Source of the DNA: Arthrobacter glacialis
Lineage (GTDB): Bacteria > Actinomycetota > Actinomycetes > Actinomycetales > Micrococcaceae
Assembly: GCF_002909445.1 (NCBI RefSeq)
Contig: NZ_PPXC01000004.1
Coordinates: 62,001-126,000, forward strand
Direction: 5' to 3'
Length of the DNA: 64,000 nt
Position numbers and translations under genes: made by a program
Part shown: positions 43,048 through 53,055 of the stretch, in pieces
How the letters are laid out: every line of letters begins with the position of its first letter
Position numbering within the stretch: position 1 is the first letter of the stretch
Notes under the pieces: generated by a model
Database searches by the model: none
Seen by the model: the letters and a program-made list of their open reading frames with translations, nothing else
Told to the model about the DNA's origin: nothing

Positions 43048-43527
43048 TTACAGTTCGGTGGTGGTTCCACCTGCAGCAGCGATCTTTGTAACAGCGCTGG
43101 AGGAGAACGCGTGGGCGGTGATATCAACCTTGACGGTGATTTCGCCGGTGCCCAGCACCTTGACGGGCTGGTTCTTGCGAACGGCACCCTTCTCAACCAA
43201 TGTTGCAACGGTGACAACGCCACCTTCGGGGAAGAGCTCGTTCAGCTTGTCCAGGTTTACAACCTGGAACTCGACGCGGAACGGGTTCTTGAAGCCACGC
43301 AGCTTCGGCAAACGCATGTGCAGCGGCAACTGGCCGCCGGCAAAGCCAGCCTTAACCTGGTAGCGAGCCTTGGTACCCTTGGTACCGCGACCTGCAGTCT
43401 TACCCTTGGATCCTTCACCACGGCCAACACGGGTTTTAGCCGTCTTGGCGCCGGGTGCGGGACGCAGGTGGTGGACCTTGAGCGCATTCTGCTTCTCAGC
43501 AGTTTCTACAGTCTTGTCAGTAGCCAC
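43048..43527 (-). CDS. rplO: 50S ribosomal protein L15
   Basis: L15 is a late-assembly protein of the large subunit. From the chosen GTG it has 159 residues, with [45 protein letters not shown] and a conserved C-terminal half. The GTG lies 1 nt after the rpmD stop, with GAGGAG in the rpmD 3' end as ribosome binding site. A start six codons earlier has no support. Confidence 0.95.
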   Translation of the reverse strand: MATDKTVETAEKQNALKVHHLRPAPGAKTAKTRVGRGEGSKGKTAGRGTKGTKARYQVKAGFAGGQLPLHMRLPKLRGFKNPFRVEFQVVNLDKLNELFPEGGVVTVATLVEKGAVRKNQPVKVLGTGEITVKVDITAHAFSSSAVTKIAAAGGTTTEL

Positions 43528-43528
43528 T

Positions 43529-43741
43529 TTACTTAGTCTCCTCAACCTTGATCAGGTGCGGAACCGTGTTGACCATGCCAGCAGTCACTGCGTCAGCTGA
43601 GCGAACAACGGTGTGACCGATGCGCTTCAGACCCAATGAGCGAAGGGTGTCCTTCTGGTTCTGCTTGGCGCCAACGAGGCCCCTGATCTGAGTGATTTCC
43701 AGCTTTGCGTCGGAAACCTGAATGTTCTTCGGTGTAGTCAT
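43529..43741 (-). CDS. rpmD: 50S ribosomal protein L30
   Basis: A 70-residue L30, starting [19 protein letters not shown], with [19 protein letters not shown] and the C-terminal [11 protein letters not shown]. The ATG shares one base with the rpsE stop (TAATG), so it is coupled. The frame is open for another 63 codons upstream inside rpsE; the family length decides the start. Confidence 0.96.
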   Translation of the reverse strand: MTTPKNIQVSDAKLEITQIRGLVGAKQNQKDTLRSLGLKRIGHTVVRSADAVTAGMVNTVPHLIKVEETK

Positions 43742-44451
43742 TACAGACCTGCCTTTTGCATGTTGCGCAAGAGAATGGCCGGAGCAACCTCGTCCAAGGG
43801 CAAGCCGCGGCGAGCCGCAACAGCCTTGGGGTCTTCCAGGCCCTTCAATGCAGCAACAGTTGCGTGAACAATGTTGATGGCGTTTGAGGAACCAAGTGAC
43901 TTGGACAGCACGTCGTGGATGCCAACGCATTCCAAGATGGCGCGGACCGGGCCACCGGCAATAACACCGGTACCAGCAGCAGCCGGGCGCAGCATGACGA
44001 CGCCAGCGGCGGCCTCACCCTGTACGCGGTGCGGGATGGTCTTGCCGATCATCGGAACGCGGAAGAAGGACTTCTTGGCTTCTTCAACGCCCTTGGCGAT
44101 GGCCGCGGGAACTTCCTTGGCCTTGCCGTAGCCGACGCCAACCATACCGTTGCCGTCACCGACGATTACCAGAGCGGTGAAGCTGAAGCGACGACCACCC
44201 TTGACAACCTTGGCAACGCGGTTGATGTTGACAACGCGCTCGATGAACTGGCTCTTCTCAGCTTCCTTGCCACCGTCGCGACCGCGGCCACGGCCACCGT
44301 CGCGACCGCCTTCGCGGCCTCCACGAGCGCCGTCGCGACCGCCACGGCCACGAGCGCCATCGGCGCCTGCAGCTGTCTCAGTCTTCGCAGCAGCACCGTC
44401 AGTTGCAGTTGCTTCTGACACAGTGTTCTCCTTGTTAATGTTTTCGGTCAC
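43741..44451 (-). CDS. rpsE: 30S ribosomal protein S5 with Arg/Gly-rich N-terminal extension
   Basis: S5 helps decoding accuracy and binds mRNA near the entry channel. The 236-residue protein has a core from [20 protein letters not shown] through [12 protein letters not shown] to the C-terminal [10 protein letters not shown]. An extension of about 66 residues precedes it: an acidic/Ala stretch (1-31), then [16 protein letters not shown] (34-49) and related RG repeats to residue 60. Actinobacterial S5 often has extra N-terminal sequence, but this RG density is marked. The GTG start overlaps the rplR stop by 4 nt. Confidence 0.95.
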   Translation of the reverse strand: MTENINKENTVSEATATDGAAAKTETAAGADGARGRGGRDGARGGREGGRDGGRGRGRDGGKEAEKSQFIERVVNINRVAKVVKGGRRFSFTALVIVGDGNGMVGVGYGKAKEVPAAIAKGVEEAKKSFFRVPMIGKTIPHRVQGEAAAGVVMLRPAAAGTGVIAGGPVRAILECVGIHDVLSKSLGSSNAINIVHATVAALKGLEDPKAVAARRGLPLDEVAPAILLRNMQKAGL

Positions 44452-44819
44452 AGTGCCAGACCGCCTTCACGTGCGCCGTCAGCAACAGCTGCAACACGAC
44501 CGTGGTAACGGTTACCGCCACGGTCGAAGACAACAGCTTCGATACCGGCAGCCTTGGCACGCTCAGCAATGAGCTCACCAATGCGCTTGGCCTTGGCGGT
44601 CTTGTCACCGTCGAAGGCACGCAGGTCAGCTTCAAGGGTCGATGCCGAAACCAGGGTCAGACCCTGAGTGTCATCGATGACCTGAACGAACATGTGACGA
44701 GCAGAGCGGTTGACCACCAGACGCGGACGTACAGTGGAGCCACTGACGCGCTTGCGCACGCGCAGGTGGCGACGACCGCGTGCAGCGGCCTTGGACTTTC
44801 CTCTTATGGATAGTGCCAT
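44448..44819 (-). CDS. rplR: 50S ribosomal protein L18
   Basis: L18 binds 5S rRNA. The 123-residue protein shows [18 protein letters not shown] and [18 protein letters not shown]. It ends with [21 protein letters not shown] and AREGGLAL. Spacing to rplF is 2 nt, and the stop overlaps the GTG of rpsE. Confidence 0.97.
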   Translation of the reverse strand: MALSIRGKSKAAARGRRHLRVRKRVSGSTVRPRLVVNRSARHMFVQVIDDTQGLTLVSASTLEADLRAFDGDKTAKAKRIGELIAERAKAAGIEAVVFDRGGNRYHGRVAAVADGAREGGLAL

Positions 44820-44821
44820 GG

Positions 44822-45358
44822 TTACTTACCAGCCTTTCCGACTTTACGGCGGATGATTTCGCCGGCGTAGCGAACGCCCTTACCCTTGTACGGGTCGGGC
44901 TTGCGCAGCTTGCGGATGTTGGCAGCAACTTCGCCCACTTGCTGCTTGTCAATGCCTGACACGGAGAGCTTAGTGGGGCTCTCAACAGTCAGTGTGATGC
45001 CTTCGGGTGCCTCAATGACAACCGGGTGGCTGAAGCCCAGAGCGAACTCCAGGTTCTGGCCCTTGGCAACAACGCGGTAACCGGTACCAACAATTTCCAG
45101 CTTCTTCTCGTAGCCTGCAGTGACACCGATGATCAGGTTGTCAATGAGGGTGCGAGTCAAACCGTGGAGTGAACGCGAAGCGCGCTCATCGTTGGGGCGG
45201 CTAACGGTTACGGTGTTCTCTTCGAGTGCAACCGTGATGGGGCTGGCAACAGTGTGTGACAGCGATCCCTTCGGGCCCTTGACGGAAACCAGGTTATCTT
45301 CAACCTTGACCTCGACGCCGGCAGGCACGGAGATGGGGAGACGTCCAATACGTGACAT
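44822..45358 (-). CDS. rplF: 50S ribosomal protein L6
   Basis: L6 lies near the factor-binding site of the large subunit. The 178-residue protein starts [17 protein letters not shown]. It has [20 protein letters not shown] and the C-terminal signature [19 protein letters not shown]. The length is standard. Confidence 0.98.
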   Translation of the reverse strand: MSRIGRLPISVPAGVEVKVEDNLVSVKGPKGSLSHTVASPITVALEENTVTVSRPNDERASRSLHGLTRTLIDNLIIGVTAGYEKKLEIVGTGYRVVAKGQNLEFALGFSHPVVIEAPEGITLTVESPTKLSVSGIDKQQVGEVAANIRKLRKPDPYKGKGVRYAGEIIRRKVGKAGK

Positions 45359-45381
45359 AAGTTCTTTCCCTTCTCTCTCTA

Positions 45382-45780
45382 CTACCAGACGTAGGCGAGG
45401 ACTTCCCCACCCACGCCCTTCTTGGCAGCCTGACGGTCGGTCAAAAGACCGGAAGACGTCGACAGGATGGCGACACCCAACCCACCCAACACGTTGGGGA
45501 GGTTTGTGGACTTTGCGTAAACGCGCAGGCCGGGCTTGGAGATACGGCGCAAGCCAGCGATTGAACGCTCACGTGCGGGGCCGTACTTCAGGTCGATGGT
45601 CATCTTCTTGCCAACTTCGGCGTCTTCAACCTTCCAGGCAGCAATGTAACCCTGCGCCTTGAGGATGTCGGCGATGTGGCCTTTGAGCTTGCTAAACGGC
45701 ATGGACACGGTGTCGTGGTGTGCCGAGTTTGCGTTGCGCAGACGCGTAAGCATGTCTGCGACAGGATCTGTCATTGTCAT
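45382..45780 (-). CDS. rpsH: 30S ribosomal protein S8
   Basis: S8 binds the central domain of 16S rRNA and often regulates spc-operon translation. The 132-residue protein starts [20 protein letters not shown] and ends [22 protein letters not shown]. It follows rplE by 103 bp; the rpsN gene often found between them is absent. Confidence 0.98.
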   Translation of the reverse strand: MTMTDPVADMLTRLRNANSAHHDTVSMPFSKLKGHIADILKAQGYIAAWKVEDAEVGKKMTIDLKYGPARERSIAGLRRISKPGLRVYAKSTNLPNVLGGLGVAILSTSSGLLTDRQAAKKGVGGEVLAYVW

Positions 45781-45883
45781 TTGGGCGCTTGCCCTTCCTC
45801 GTAACGGTTTCCTTCGCGGCGATTAGAAGCGGCGGCAAAAAATGCCAACCCTTCATACCCGCAGAACGGACCTTTTACGTAGA

Positions 45884-46468
45884 TTATTTATCTTCGGATT
45901 TAAACGGGAAGCCAAGCGCCTTAAGCAGCGCGCGGCCTTCGTCATCGGTCTTGGCTGTGGTCACGACGGTGATGTCCATACCGCGGGGGCGGTCAATGGA
46001 ATCCTGGTCGATCTCGTGGAACATAACCTGTTCGGTCAAACCGAAGGTGTAGTTTCCGTTGCCGTCAAACTGCTTGCCACTGAGGCCGCGGAAGTCGCGG
46101 ATACGGGGCAGTGCAAGTGTGACCAAACGGTCCAGGAATTCCCACATGCGATCTCCACGCAGGGTAGCGTGGCAACCGATCGGCATGCCTTCGCGCAGCT
46201 TGAACTGTGCGATCGACTTGCGAGCCTTAGTTACCTGAGGCTTCTGACCGGTGATGGCGGTGAGGTCGCGAACGGCGTGGTCAATGAGCTTGGAGTCCTT
46301 AGCGGCATCTCCAACACCCATGTTGACAACAACCTTGACCAGGCGCGGAACCTGGTTGATGTTCGCGTACTTGAATTCCTCGACCAAAGCCGGCTTGATC
46401 TCCGCTGCGTAGCGGGTCTTCAAGCGGGGGATGATCGTGGGAGTGTTCTCTGCAACTACCGAGCTCAT
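45884..46468 (-). CDS. rplE: 50S ribosomal protein L5
   Basis: L5 binds 5S rRNA and contacts P-site tRNA. The 194-residue protein has [31 protein letters not shown], and a C-terminal [20 protein letters not shown]. The ATG overlaps the end of rplX by 4 nt. Confidence 0.98.
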   Translation of the reverse strand: MSSVVAENTPTIIPRLKTRYAAEIKPALVEEFKYANINQVPRLVKVVVNMGVGDAAKDSKLIDHAVRDLTAITGQKPQVTKARKSIAQFKLREGMPIGCHATLRGDRMWEFLDRLVTLALPRIRDFRGLSGKQFDGNGNYTFGLTEQVMFHEIDQDSIDRPRGMDITVVTTAKTDDEGRALLKALGFPFKSEDK

Positions 46469-46827
46469 GGCAGGTCCTTCCCCGAGGTCTTGGCAACGCG
46501 GATACGTACTTGACGTTCGCGGCCATCGCGCTCAACGGTTTCGATGCGGTAGCCAACGCGAGTCGGCTTCTTCGTGGACGGGTCCACTACGGCAACGTTG
46601 GAGATATGAATGGGTGCCTCGACGCTCTCGATGCCACCAGTGTTGGTGCCACGTTCGGTCTGACCGGCCTTGGTGTGCTTGGTGACACGGTTAATACCCT
46701 CAACCAACACGCGGTTGGTCTCGGTGTATACCTTCAGGACTTTGCCCTGCTTGCCACGGTCGCCGCCACGCTCAGCCTTGGCGCCTGTGATGACCTGAAC
46801 CAGGTCACCCTTTTTGATTTTTGCCAT
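46465..46827 (-). CDS. rplX: 50S ribosomal protein L24
   Basis: L24 initiates large-subunit assembly. The 120-residue protein starts [20 protein letters not shown], has the KOW motif [13 protein letters not shown], and [11 protein letters not shown]. It overlaps rplE and follows rplN by 3 nt. Confidence 0.97.
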   Translation of the reverse strand: MAKIKKGDLVQVITGAKAERGGDRGKQGKVLKVYTETNRVLVEGINRVTKHTKAGQTERGTNTGGIESVEAPIHISNVAVVDPSTKKPTRVGYRIETVERDGRERQVRIRVAKTSGKDLP

Positions 46828-46830
46828 GAG

Positions 46831-47199
46831 TTACAGCACCTCCGGAGCCAACGAGATGATCTTCATGAACTTCTTGTCACGAAGTTCACGGCCAACCGGG
46901 CCGAAGATACGGGTACCGCGGGGGTCCCCGTCAGCTTTGAGAATGACAGCTGCATTCTCATCGAACTTGATGTAGGAACCATCCGCACGGCGGCGTTCCT
47001 TCTTGGTACGAACGATGACAGCCTTGACGACGTCACCCTTCTTTACGTTACCGCCGGGGATTGCATCCTTGACGGTTGCGACAATGGTGTCGCCAATGCC
47101 TGCGTAGCGGCGCCCAGATCCACCGAGAACGCGGATTGTCAAGATTTCCTTGGCACCCGTGTTGTCGGCGACCTTAAGCCGCGACTCCTGCTGAATCAC
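46831..47199 (-). CDS. rplN: 50S ribosomal protein L14
   Basis: L14 contacts 16S rRNA in bridge B8. From the chosen GTG it has 122 residues, the universal length, starting [26 protein letters not shown] lies upstream. A start 12 codons earlier is rejected on family grounds. It is the first gene of the spc operon and follows a 595-bp gap after rpsQ. Confidence 0.97.
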   Translation of the reverse strand: MIQQESRLKVADNTGAKEILTIRVLGGSGRRYAGIGDTIVATVKDAIPGGNVKKGDVVKAVIVRTKKERRRADGSYIKFDENAAVILKADGDPRGTRIFGPVGRELRDKKFMKIISLAPEVL

Positions 47200-47468
47200 T
47201 AGTGTCTCCTGTTCGTCGCGCCGGTTCTTGGCCATAAACCATCTATGGATAAGCCTTGCGGAACGTATTGTTCGGGATGTCTCTTGACGTGCCTGGATTT
47301 TGCCAAAACACGCCTAAATACCTCATGCCAACTGCACTTTCCGTACCGATGCATGGATAAATCCACGGATCGAACGGCAGTTTGTAGGGGCACGAGCATT
47401 TACGAGGTATTTGCGCACCTGACATGCCTGCCGAAAACGGCGGCACAGAAAAGGCGCAGCAATAAATA

Positions 47469-47497
47469 ATCCTAGCACGACGGCGGAACCTCACGGT
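47469..47497 (-). promoter_or_regulatory. Candidate spc operon promoter
   Basis: On the minus strand ACCGTG (47497-47492) and TAGGAT (47474-47469) are 17 bp apart. The -10 is good and the -35 poor. The AT-rich TATTTATT immediately after the -10 may help opening. It is the best candidate in the gap. Confidence 0.4.
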
Positions 47498-47718
47498 ACG
47501 CTGCCAGCCCACCAAAGGCGTTACCTCCCCCACACTCCCCGCACCTTCGCTGAGTCAAGGTTCCGAGCCCGCGGCGGGGCTGGTGTTCTCGTAGGCTGCG
47601 TCAGGGAGACCAGAGGCCGCCCGCGGCCGAAGGTCGGAGAGCAGCCGAGAGAATGCCGGCTTCGCCGCCGGGCCAGCCGCCAAGGTCTCAGCCGCCGTCG
47701 AGCATTGGGGGTTAAACG

Positions 47719-47758
47719 ACGTTGGGCCCGCCGCCACAAGTGGCAACGGGCCCAACGT
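47719..47758 (-). terminator. Terminator after rpsQ (end of S10 operon)
   Basis: ACGTTGGGCCCGCCGCCA (47719-47736) pairs with TGGCAACGGGCCCAACGT (47741-47758) around a 4-nt loop. Two positions would be wobble or mismatch pairs. It starts 36 nt after the rpsQ stop. Confidence 0.85.
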
Positions 47759-47794
47759 TTTAGTAATCAACCACGCACAAGTGCGTGAGTTAAG

Positions 47795-48091
47795 TTACTT
47801 AGCCTTCTCTACGATCTCAACCAGGCGGAAACGCTTGGTTGCGGAGAGCGGGCGGGTCTCGGAGATGATGACCAGGTCGCCGATGCCGGCGCTGTTCTCT
47901 TCATCGTGAGCCTTGATCTTCTTGTTGCGACGCAGAACCTTGCCGTACAAGGCGTGCTTCACCCGGTCTTCGACCTCTACAACGATGGTCTTTTCCATCT
48001 TGTTGGAGACGACGTAGCCGCGAAGCTTCTTACGCTCGTTGCGGACAACTGCATCCGCGCCTTCTTCAATGTTGTTTACAGAATCGCTCAC
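47795..48091 (-). CDS. rpsQ: 30S ribosomal protein S17
   Basis: S17 is a primary 16S rRNA binder. The 98-residue protein has a short acidic N-terminus, then [38 protein letters not shown] and [20 protein letters not shown]. The ATG overlaps the rpmC stop by 4 nt. It is the last S10-operon gene. Confidence 0.98.
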   Translation of the reverse strand: MSDSVNNIEEGADAVVRNERKKLRGYVVSNKMEKTIVVEVEDRVKHALYGKVLRRNKKIKAHDEENSAGIGDLVIISETRPLSATKRFRLVEIVEKAK

Positions 48092-48411
48092 TTGGCGTCC
48101 TCCTCAGATGTTTCAGCCTTCTTGGAGGCCTTTTTGGCTTCCTTGTCAGCCTTCTTGGAGGCCTTCTCCACGGGTGCAGCAGCAACCACGTCCGGGCGAA
48201 TGCCCAGCTCGCGCTCACGCATGACTGTGTAGATACGGGCGATGTCGCGCTTTACAACGCGCAAACGACCGTGGCTTTCCAGCTGTCCTGTAGCGGACTG
48301 GAAACGCAGGTTGAACAGTTCTTCCTTAGCCTTACGAAGTTCTTCGACAAGACGTGCGTTATCGAATCCGTCAAGCTGTGCAGGGGCAAGTTCCTTAGAA
48401 CCAACTGACAT
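48088..48411 (-). CDS. rpmC: 50S ribosomal protein L29 with Lys/Ala-rich tail
   Basis: L29 lies at the tunnel exit near the signal-recognition-particle docking site. The 107-residue protein has the core [20 protein letters not shown] and [16 protein letters not shown] charged tail (about 81-107, [19 protein letters not shown]) makes it longer than the usual 65-80 residues. It overlaps rpsQ and lies 2 nt after rplP. Confidence 0.96.
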   Translation of the reverse strand: MSVGSKELAPAQLDGFDNARLVEELRKAKEELFNLRFQSATGQLESHGRLRVVKRDIARIYTVMRERELGIRPDVVAAAPVEKASKKADKEAKKASKKAETSEEDAK

Positions 48412-48413
48412 CT

Positions 48414-48830
48414 CTACTCACCACCTTCGCGACGCACAATGCGCGCTTTCAACGGCAGCTTGTGGATTGCCAGGCGCAATGCCTCGCGTGCTACCTCTTC
48501 TGATACACCGGAGAGTTCAAAGAGAACGCGTCCGGGCTTGACATTCGCAATCCACCACTCGGGCGAACCCTTACCGGAACCCATGCGGGTTTCGGCAGGC
48601 TTCTTCGTCAAGGGACGGTCGGGGTAGATGTTGATCCACACCTTACCGCCACGCTTGATGTGACGAGTCATGGCGATACGAGCGGACTCGATCTGACGGT
48701 TGGTTACATATGCAGGCGTGAGAGCCTGAATGCCCCACTCACCAAATGAAACCACGGTGCCGCCAGTAGCCTGACCGGAACGACCCGGGTGGTGCTGCTT
48801 ACGGTGCTTTACTCGACGTGGGATAAGCAT
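48414..48830 (-). CDS. rplP: 50S ribosomal protein L16
   Basis: L16 organises the A-site region and the peptidyl transferase centre. The 138-residue protein starts [19 protein letters not shown]. It has [20 protein letters not shown], and [19 protein letters not shown]. It abuts the rpsC stop. Confidence 0.98.
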   Translation of the reverse strand: MLIPRRVKHRKQHHPGRSGQATGGTVVSFGEWGIQALTPAYVTNRQIESARIAMTRHIKRGGKVWINIYPDRPLTKKPAETRMGSGKGSPEWWIANVKPGRVLFELSGVSEEVAREALRLAIHKLPLKARIVRREGGE

Positions 48831-49679
48831 TTAAGCCTGTCCTCCTTCTACTGCCGGAGCTGCAACCTCTGCAGCTACAGGAGCCTCAACCGCGGCAGCT
48901 GCCTCGGTGCGCTCAGGACGGTCGTTACGACGACGGTCGCCACCGGCACGGGGGCCGCGGGTTCCGCGGTCATCGCCGTCACGACGCGGGCCACGGCCAC
49001 GAGCAGGAGCAGCGGCTGCCTGAGCAGCCAGTTCCTTGCTGGTGACATCGCCCTTGTAGATCCAGACCTTGACACCAATGCGGCCGAACACGGTCTTGGC
49101 TTCGAAGAAGCCGTAATCGATGTTGGCACGCAGGGTGTGCAGGGGCACACGACCTTCGCGGTAGAACTCGGTGCGGGACATTTCAGCGCCACCCAAGCGA
49201 CCGGCACAAGCGACACGGATGCCCTTGACGCTGCCAGTGCGCTGTGCGGACTGCATTGCCTTCTTCATCGCGCGGCGGAAAGCCACACGTGAAGTCAGCT
49301 GCTCTGCGATGCCCTGGGCAACGAGCTGAGCGTCTGCTTCCGGGTTCTTGACTTCCAGGATGTTCAGCTGAACCTGCTTGCCGGTGAGCTTTTCGAGCTC
49401 GCCGCGGATGCGGTCTGCTTCTGCTCCACGACGACCGATAACAATACCGGGGCGTGCGGTGTGGATATCCACACGTACACGGTCACGGGTGCGCTCGATC
49501 TCAACCTTGGAAATACCGGCACGATCCATGCCCGTGGACATGAGTGCACGGATCTGGATGTCTTCTTTAACGAAGTCCTTGTAACGCTGGCCGGGCTTGT
49601 TGCTGTCCGCGAACCAATGTGAACGGTGGTCCGTGGTGATACCGAGTCGGAACCCGTGCGGGTTTACTTTCTGTCCCAC
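48831..49679 (-). CDS. rpsC: 30S ribosomal protein S3 with charged C-terminal extension
   Basis: S3 lines the mRNA entry tunnel. The 282-residue protein has a KH domain ([20 protein letters not shown]) and C-terminal domain ([20 protein letters not shown]) typical of S3. An extension of about 65 residues follows, with [20 protein letters not shown] and an Ala/Val/Glu-rich end. The usual length is 210-275. The GTG start follows the rplV stop directly. Confidence 0.97.
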   Translation of the reverse strand: MGQKVNPHGFRLGITTDHRSHWFADSNKPGQRYKDFVKEDIQIRALMSTGMDRAGISKVEIERTRDRVRVDIHTARPGIVIGRRGAEADRIRGELEKLTGKQVQLNILEVKNPEADAQLVAQGIAEQLTSRVAFRRAMKKAMQSAQRTGSVKGIRVACAGRLGGAEMSRTEFYREGRVPLHTLRANIDYGFFEAKTVFGRIGVKVWIYKGDVTSKELAAQAAAAPARGRGPRRDGDDRGTRGPRAGGDRRRNDRPERTEAAAAVEAPVAAEVAAPAVEGGQA

Positions 49680-50045
49680 TTAGCGAGCCTCCTCTTTCAC
49701 GGGGGTAGCGACAACCACTGTGACGTGGCTGGTGCGCTTCTTGATCTCAAACGCACGACCCTGAGCACGCGGTTGGAACCGCTTCATGGTCGGGCCCTCG
49801 TCAACGAAGATCTCGCTGATGTAAAGATCATTTTCGTTGAACGCGATGCTGTCGCGGTCAGCCAGAACGCGGGCGTTAGCCACTGCGGACTGGACTACCT
49901 TGAATACCGGCTCCGAAGCTGCCTGGGGGGCAAACTTCAAAATCGCCAATGCCTCATTCGCCTGCTTGCCACGAATCAGGTTGACGACGCGCCGGGCCTT
50001 CATAGGCGTAACGCGCAGATGACGCGCACTTGCCTTGGCTTCCAT
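49680..50045 (-). CDS. rplV: 50S ribosomal protein L22
   Basis: L22 has a loop that lines the exit tunnel. From the chosen ATG it has 121 residues, starting [20 protein letters not shown], with [15 protein letters not shown] and the loop [18 protein letters not shown]. The start is chosen by the family N-terminus. A frame 11 codons longer overlaps the spacer after rpsS. Confidence 0.97.
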   Translation of the reverse strand: MEAKASARHLRVTPMKARRVVNLIRGKQANEALAILKFAPQAASEPVFKVVQSAVANARVLADRDSIAFNENDLYISEIFVDEGPTMKRFQPRAQGRAFEIKKRTSHVTVVVATPVKEEAR

Positions 50046-50083
50046 TGCTATCTCTCTCTCGTCTTGCCGTAAAGTCAAGCGCC

Positions 50084-50365
50084 TTAGCGGCGCTTGCCCT
50101 TACGGTCGTCCTTGACATGGCCGCGGAATGTCCGCGTGGCGGCGAATTCGCCGAGCTTGTGCCCGACCATCGACTCAGTTACAAACACGGGGATGTGCTT
50201 GCGACCATCGTGTACAGCGATCGTGTGACCGAGCATGTCCGGGATGATCATCGATCGGCGGGACCAGGTCTTAATAACGTTCTTGGTGCCCTTTTCGTTT
50301 TCCCTAGCTACCTTTACAAAGAGGTGCTGGTCAACGAAGGGACCCTTTTTCAGGCTACGTGGCAT
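50084..50365 (-). CDS. rpsS: 30S ribosomal protein S19
   Basis: S19 sits in the head and contacts 23S rRNA. The 93-residue protein is [19 protein letters not shown] through [20 protein letters not shown] to [16 protein letters not shown]. All conserved blocks are present. Confidence 0.98.
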   Translation of the reverse strand: MPRSLKKGPFVDQHLFVKVARENEKGTKNVIKTWSRRSMIIPDMLGHTIAVHDGRKHIPVFVTESMVGHKLGEFAATRTFRGHVKDDRKGKRR

Positions 50366-50377
50366 GTCTGCCGGCTC

Positions 50378-51217
50378 CTATCGCTTGTTCTTGCCAGTAC
50401 GGCGGCGACGAACAATCAGCTTGTCGCTCTCTTTGTTCGGACGGCGAGTACGGCCTTCACGCTTACCGTTCGGGTTGACCGGGTGTCGTCCACCGGAGGT
50501 CTTACCTTCACCACCACCATGCGGGTGATCAACAGGGTTCATAGCAACACCACGAACTGTCGGGCGTACGCCCTTCCAGCGCATACGGCCAGCCTTACCC
50601 CAGTTGATGTTGGACTGCTCAGCGTTGCCGACCTCGCCGATGGTTGCGCGGCAGCGCACATCAACGTTGCGGATTTCGCCGGAGGGCAGACGCAACTGTG
50701 CGAAGCGGCCTTCCTTGGCGACGAGCTGAACAGACGCACCAGCGGAACGAGCCATCTTGGCACCGCCACCGGGACGCAGCTCCACAGCGTGGATAACAGT
50801 ACCCACAGGGATGTTGCGCAACGGGAGGTTGTTGCCAGGCTTGATGTCAGCTTCGGGGCCGGCTTCTACGAAGTCGCCCTGCTTGAGCTTGTTCGGGGCG
50901 ATGATGTAACGCTTGGTGCCATCAACGTAGTGCAGGAGGGCAATGCGTGCGGTGCGGTTGGGATCGTATTCGATCTCAGCAACGCGAGCGTTAACGCCAT
51001 CCTTGTCGTGACGACGGAAGTCGATCAAGCGGTACTGGCGCTTGTGGCCACCACCCTTGTGACGTGTCGTGATACGACCGGTGTTATTGCGGCCACCCTT
51101 TTTGGGCAGGGGACGGACCAGAGACTTCTCCGGCGTCGACCGCGTGATTTCACTGAAGTCGGCAACGCTCGAGCCGCGACGGCCCGGGGTTGTCGGCTTG
51201 TATTTACGGATTCCCAT
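50378..51217 (-). CDS. rplB: 50S ribosomal protein L2
   Basis: L2 is needed for subunit joining and peptidyl transfer. The 279-residue protein starts [20 protein letters not shown]. It has [15 protein letters not shown], and near the C-terminus [20 protein letters not shown], including the essential His. The length is standard. Confidence 0.98.
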   Translation of the reverse strand: MGIRKYKPTTPGRRGSSVADFSEITRSTPEKSLVRPLPKKGGRNNTGRITTRHKGGGHKRQYRLIDFRRHDKDGVNARVAEIEYDPNRTARIALLHYVDGTKRYIIAPNKLKQGDFVEAGPEADIKPGNNLPLRNIPVGTVIHAVELRPGGGAKMARSAGASVQLVAKEGRFAQLRLPSGEIRNVDVRCRATIGEVGNAEQSNINWGKAGRMRWKGVRPTVRGVAMNPVDHPHGGGEGKTSGGRHPVNPNGKREGRTRRPNKESDKLIVRRRRTGKNKR

Positions 51218-51247
51218 AGTATATTTCCTCGTTAAAGTGGTCTCCGC

Positions 51248-51553
51248 TTATGAAAGCGGACCGCCGAAGATGTCGATCGTGCCTTCGCGAAGGGAGACAA
51301 TGGCGCGCTTGGTGCCCTTGCGCTGTCCCCATCCGAACTTGGTGCGCTTGCGCTTACCAACACGATTGATGGTGTTGATCGTGTCGACCTTGACGGAGAA
51401 AATTTTCTCCACGGCCAGCTTGATCTCGGTCTTGTTCGAGCGGGGGTCAACCAAGAAGGTGTACTTACCTTCGTCGATCAAGCCGTAGCTCTTTTCCGAA
51501 ACGACGGGTGCAAGCACTACGTCGCGCGGATCCTTGATGGTGACGGCGCTCAC
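51248..51553 (-). CDS. rplW: 50S ribosomal protein L23
   Basis: L23 is the tunnel-exit docking site for trigger factor and SRP. The 101-residue protein has [39 protein letters not shown] and [16 protein letters not shown]. It overlaps the rplD stop by 4 nt. Confidence 0.98.
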   Translation of the reverse strand: MSAVTIKDPRDVVLAPVVSEKSYGLIDEGKYTFLVDPRSNKTEIKLAVEKIFSVKVDTINTINRVGKRKRTKFGWGQRKGTKRAIVSLREGTIDIFGGPLS

Positions 51554-52383
51554 TTGGCGTCCTCCTCAATCGTCTGGGCAGCTTCGCCACCGGCGGGAAC
51601 AAAGCCTGCGGCCTTGGCTTCCTCAACGGTTGCGAACCAAACCTCGGCCACAGTGGCGTCATACCAGCGTGAACCAGGCACGTGGTACTTCATGGAGTCC
51701 TTGTTGCCCTTGATGGTGCCTTCGGCATCATCGGCATCTTCGGAAACCAGGTCTTCAACCAACAGCATGCTGGAAGCGAAAGCTTCTGCAGCGGCACGGC
51801 CGGAAACGAAGACTTCGTATGCAGCCTGTGTGAAGACGATGTCATCAGAAACGAGCACGTCGTAGGTGTTGAGCTGGTCAACATACAGAACGTGGAGGTT
51901 GGTGATGTTACGTACGCTCAAAGCGGCAACGTCGTTGGCGCGCTCAATAACAACCAAGAGGTTCTTACGTGAGGAAACGCCGGCAAGGGTGGCCATGGCA
52001 GCCTTGGTGGAAGGCTTGGAGCCTGCAAACAATTCAGCAATAACGTGGATACGGCCGTTGCGTGCCCTGTCAGAGAGAGCACCGCGCAGTGCAGCAGCCT
52101 TCATCTTCTTGGGGGTGCGCTGGCTGTAGTCGCGGGGTGTGGGTCCGTGGACAACACCACCACCAGTCATGTGAGGGGCGCGGATGGAACCCTGACGGGC
52201 GCGGCCGGTACCCTTCTGTGCGTGCGGCTTACGGCCTGCACCGGATACTTCGGCGCGGGTCTTGGTCTTGTGAGTACCCTGACGGGCGGCAGCAAGCTGA
52301 GCTACGACAACCTGGTGCAACAAGGGCACGTTGGTCTGAACGTCGAAGATGTCAGCAGGCAGATCTACTTTGACAGTAGTCAT
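51550..52383 (-). CDS. rplD: 50S ribosomal protein L4 with C-terminal sunset-like module
   Basis: L4 has a loop in the exit tunnel and takes part in early assembly. The L4 core (about 1-212) includes [20 protein letters not shown] and [15 protein letters not shown] further 65 residues follow, an acidic linker (about 213-222) and then [19 protein letters not shown] with [19 protein letters not shown]. That pattern resembles the small 'sunset' module known from actinobacterial surface and nuclease proteins (short metal- or ligand-binding type, function unclear). The L4 usual length is about 205-230 residues, here 277. The extension seems fused in frame, with no sign of a frameshift. Confidence 0.93.
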   Translation of the reverse strand: MTTVKVDLPADIFDVQTNVPLLHQVVVAQLAAARQGTHKTKTRAEVSGAGRKPHAQKGTGRARQGSIRAPHMTGGGVVHGPTPRDYSQRTPKKMKAAALRGALSDRARNGRIHVIAELFAGSKPSTKAAMATLAGVSSRKNLLVVIERANDVAALSVRNITNLHVLYVDQLNTYDVLVSDDIVFTQAAYEVFVSGRAAAEAFASSMLLVEDLVSEDADDAEGTIKGNKDSMKYHVPGSRWYDATVAEVWFATVEEAKAAGFVPAGGEAAQTIEEDAK

Positions 52384-52387
52384 TTAC

Positions 52388-53038
52388 TTATGCTCCCTTC
52401 ACGGCGGTGCGTACCAGGACGACCGAGCCGCGGGCGCCGGGGACGGCACCCTTGATCAGCAGTAGCGACTTCTCGGCGTCAACGCCGTGAACCGTGAGGT
52501 TCATGGTCGTTACGCGCTCGGCACCCATACGGCCTGCCATCTTCATACCCTTGAAAACGCGGCCGGGGGTGGACGCGCCACCGATGGAACCGGGCTTACG
52601 GTGGTTCTTGTGAGCACCGTGAGAGGCCGGGGCGCCATGGAAGCCGTGACGCTTCATAACACCGGCGAAGCCCTTACCCTTTGAAGTACCGACGACGTCG
52701 ACCTTCTGGCCGGCTTCGAAGATCTCAACGGAGAGCTCCTGGCCGAGGGTGTAAGTGTCAGCGTCTGCAGTGCGCAGCTCGACGACGTGGCGACGAGGCG
52801 TGACGCCTGCCTTTTCGAAGTGACCAGCCAAGGGCTTGGTTACCTTACGAGGATCGATCTGGCCGTAGCCGATCTGGATCGCTACATAGCCATCTACCTC
52901 TGCGTTGCGCAGCTGGGTGATGACGTTGGAGTCGGCCTGGACGACGGTTACGGGAACAAGCAAGTTGTTCTCGTCCCAGACCTGGGTCATGCCGAGCTTC
53001 GTGCCCAGGATGCCCTTAGTGTTTCGGGTCGCGGTCAT
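52388..53038 (-). CDS. rplC: 50S ribosomal protein L3
   Basis: L3 lies near the peptidyl transferase centre. The 216-residue protein starts [20 protein letters not shown], has [19 protein letters not shown] and [20 protein letters not shown]. The length is normal. It precedes rplD by 4 nt. Confidence 0.98.
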   Translation of the reverse strand: MTATRNTKGILGTKLGMTQVWDENNLLVPVTVVQADSNVITQLRNAEVDGYVAIQIGYGQIDPRKVTKPLAGHFEKAGVTPRRHVVELRTADADTYTLGQELSVEIFEAGQKVDVVGTSKGKGFAGVMKRHGFHGAPASHGAHKNHRKPGSIGGASTPGRVFKGMKMAGRMGAERVTTMNLTVHGVDAEKSLLLIKGAVPGARGSVVLVRTAVKGA

Positions 53039-53055
53039 AGTTTCTCAGCACCTCC

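Larger units (their letters stand above)
47200..47794. other. Long rpsQ-rplN gap separating the S10 and spc operons
   Basis: A 595-bp region with no supported gene. Next to rpsQ lies a terminator (47719-47758). A very GC-rich block follows (about 47540-47700) that includes a weak 71-codon minus-strand frame ending AYENTSPAAGSEP, which could be a decayed gene or dispersed repeat. The last 270 bp before rplN are AT-richer and probably contain the spc promoter (candidate TAGGAT at 47474-47469, with a poor -35) and a leader of about 260 nt. Confidence 0.5.

Noticed and set aside
47199-47533. Small open frames in the leader before rplN
   Set aside because: No ribosome binding sites and unlikely composition; the region is better explained as promoter and leader.
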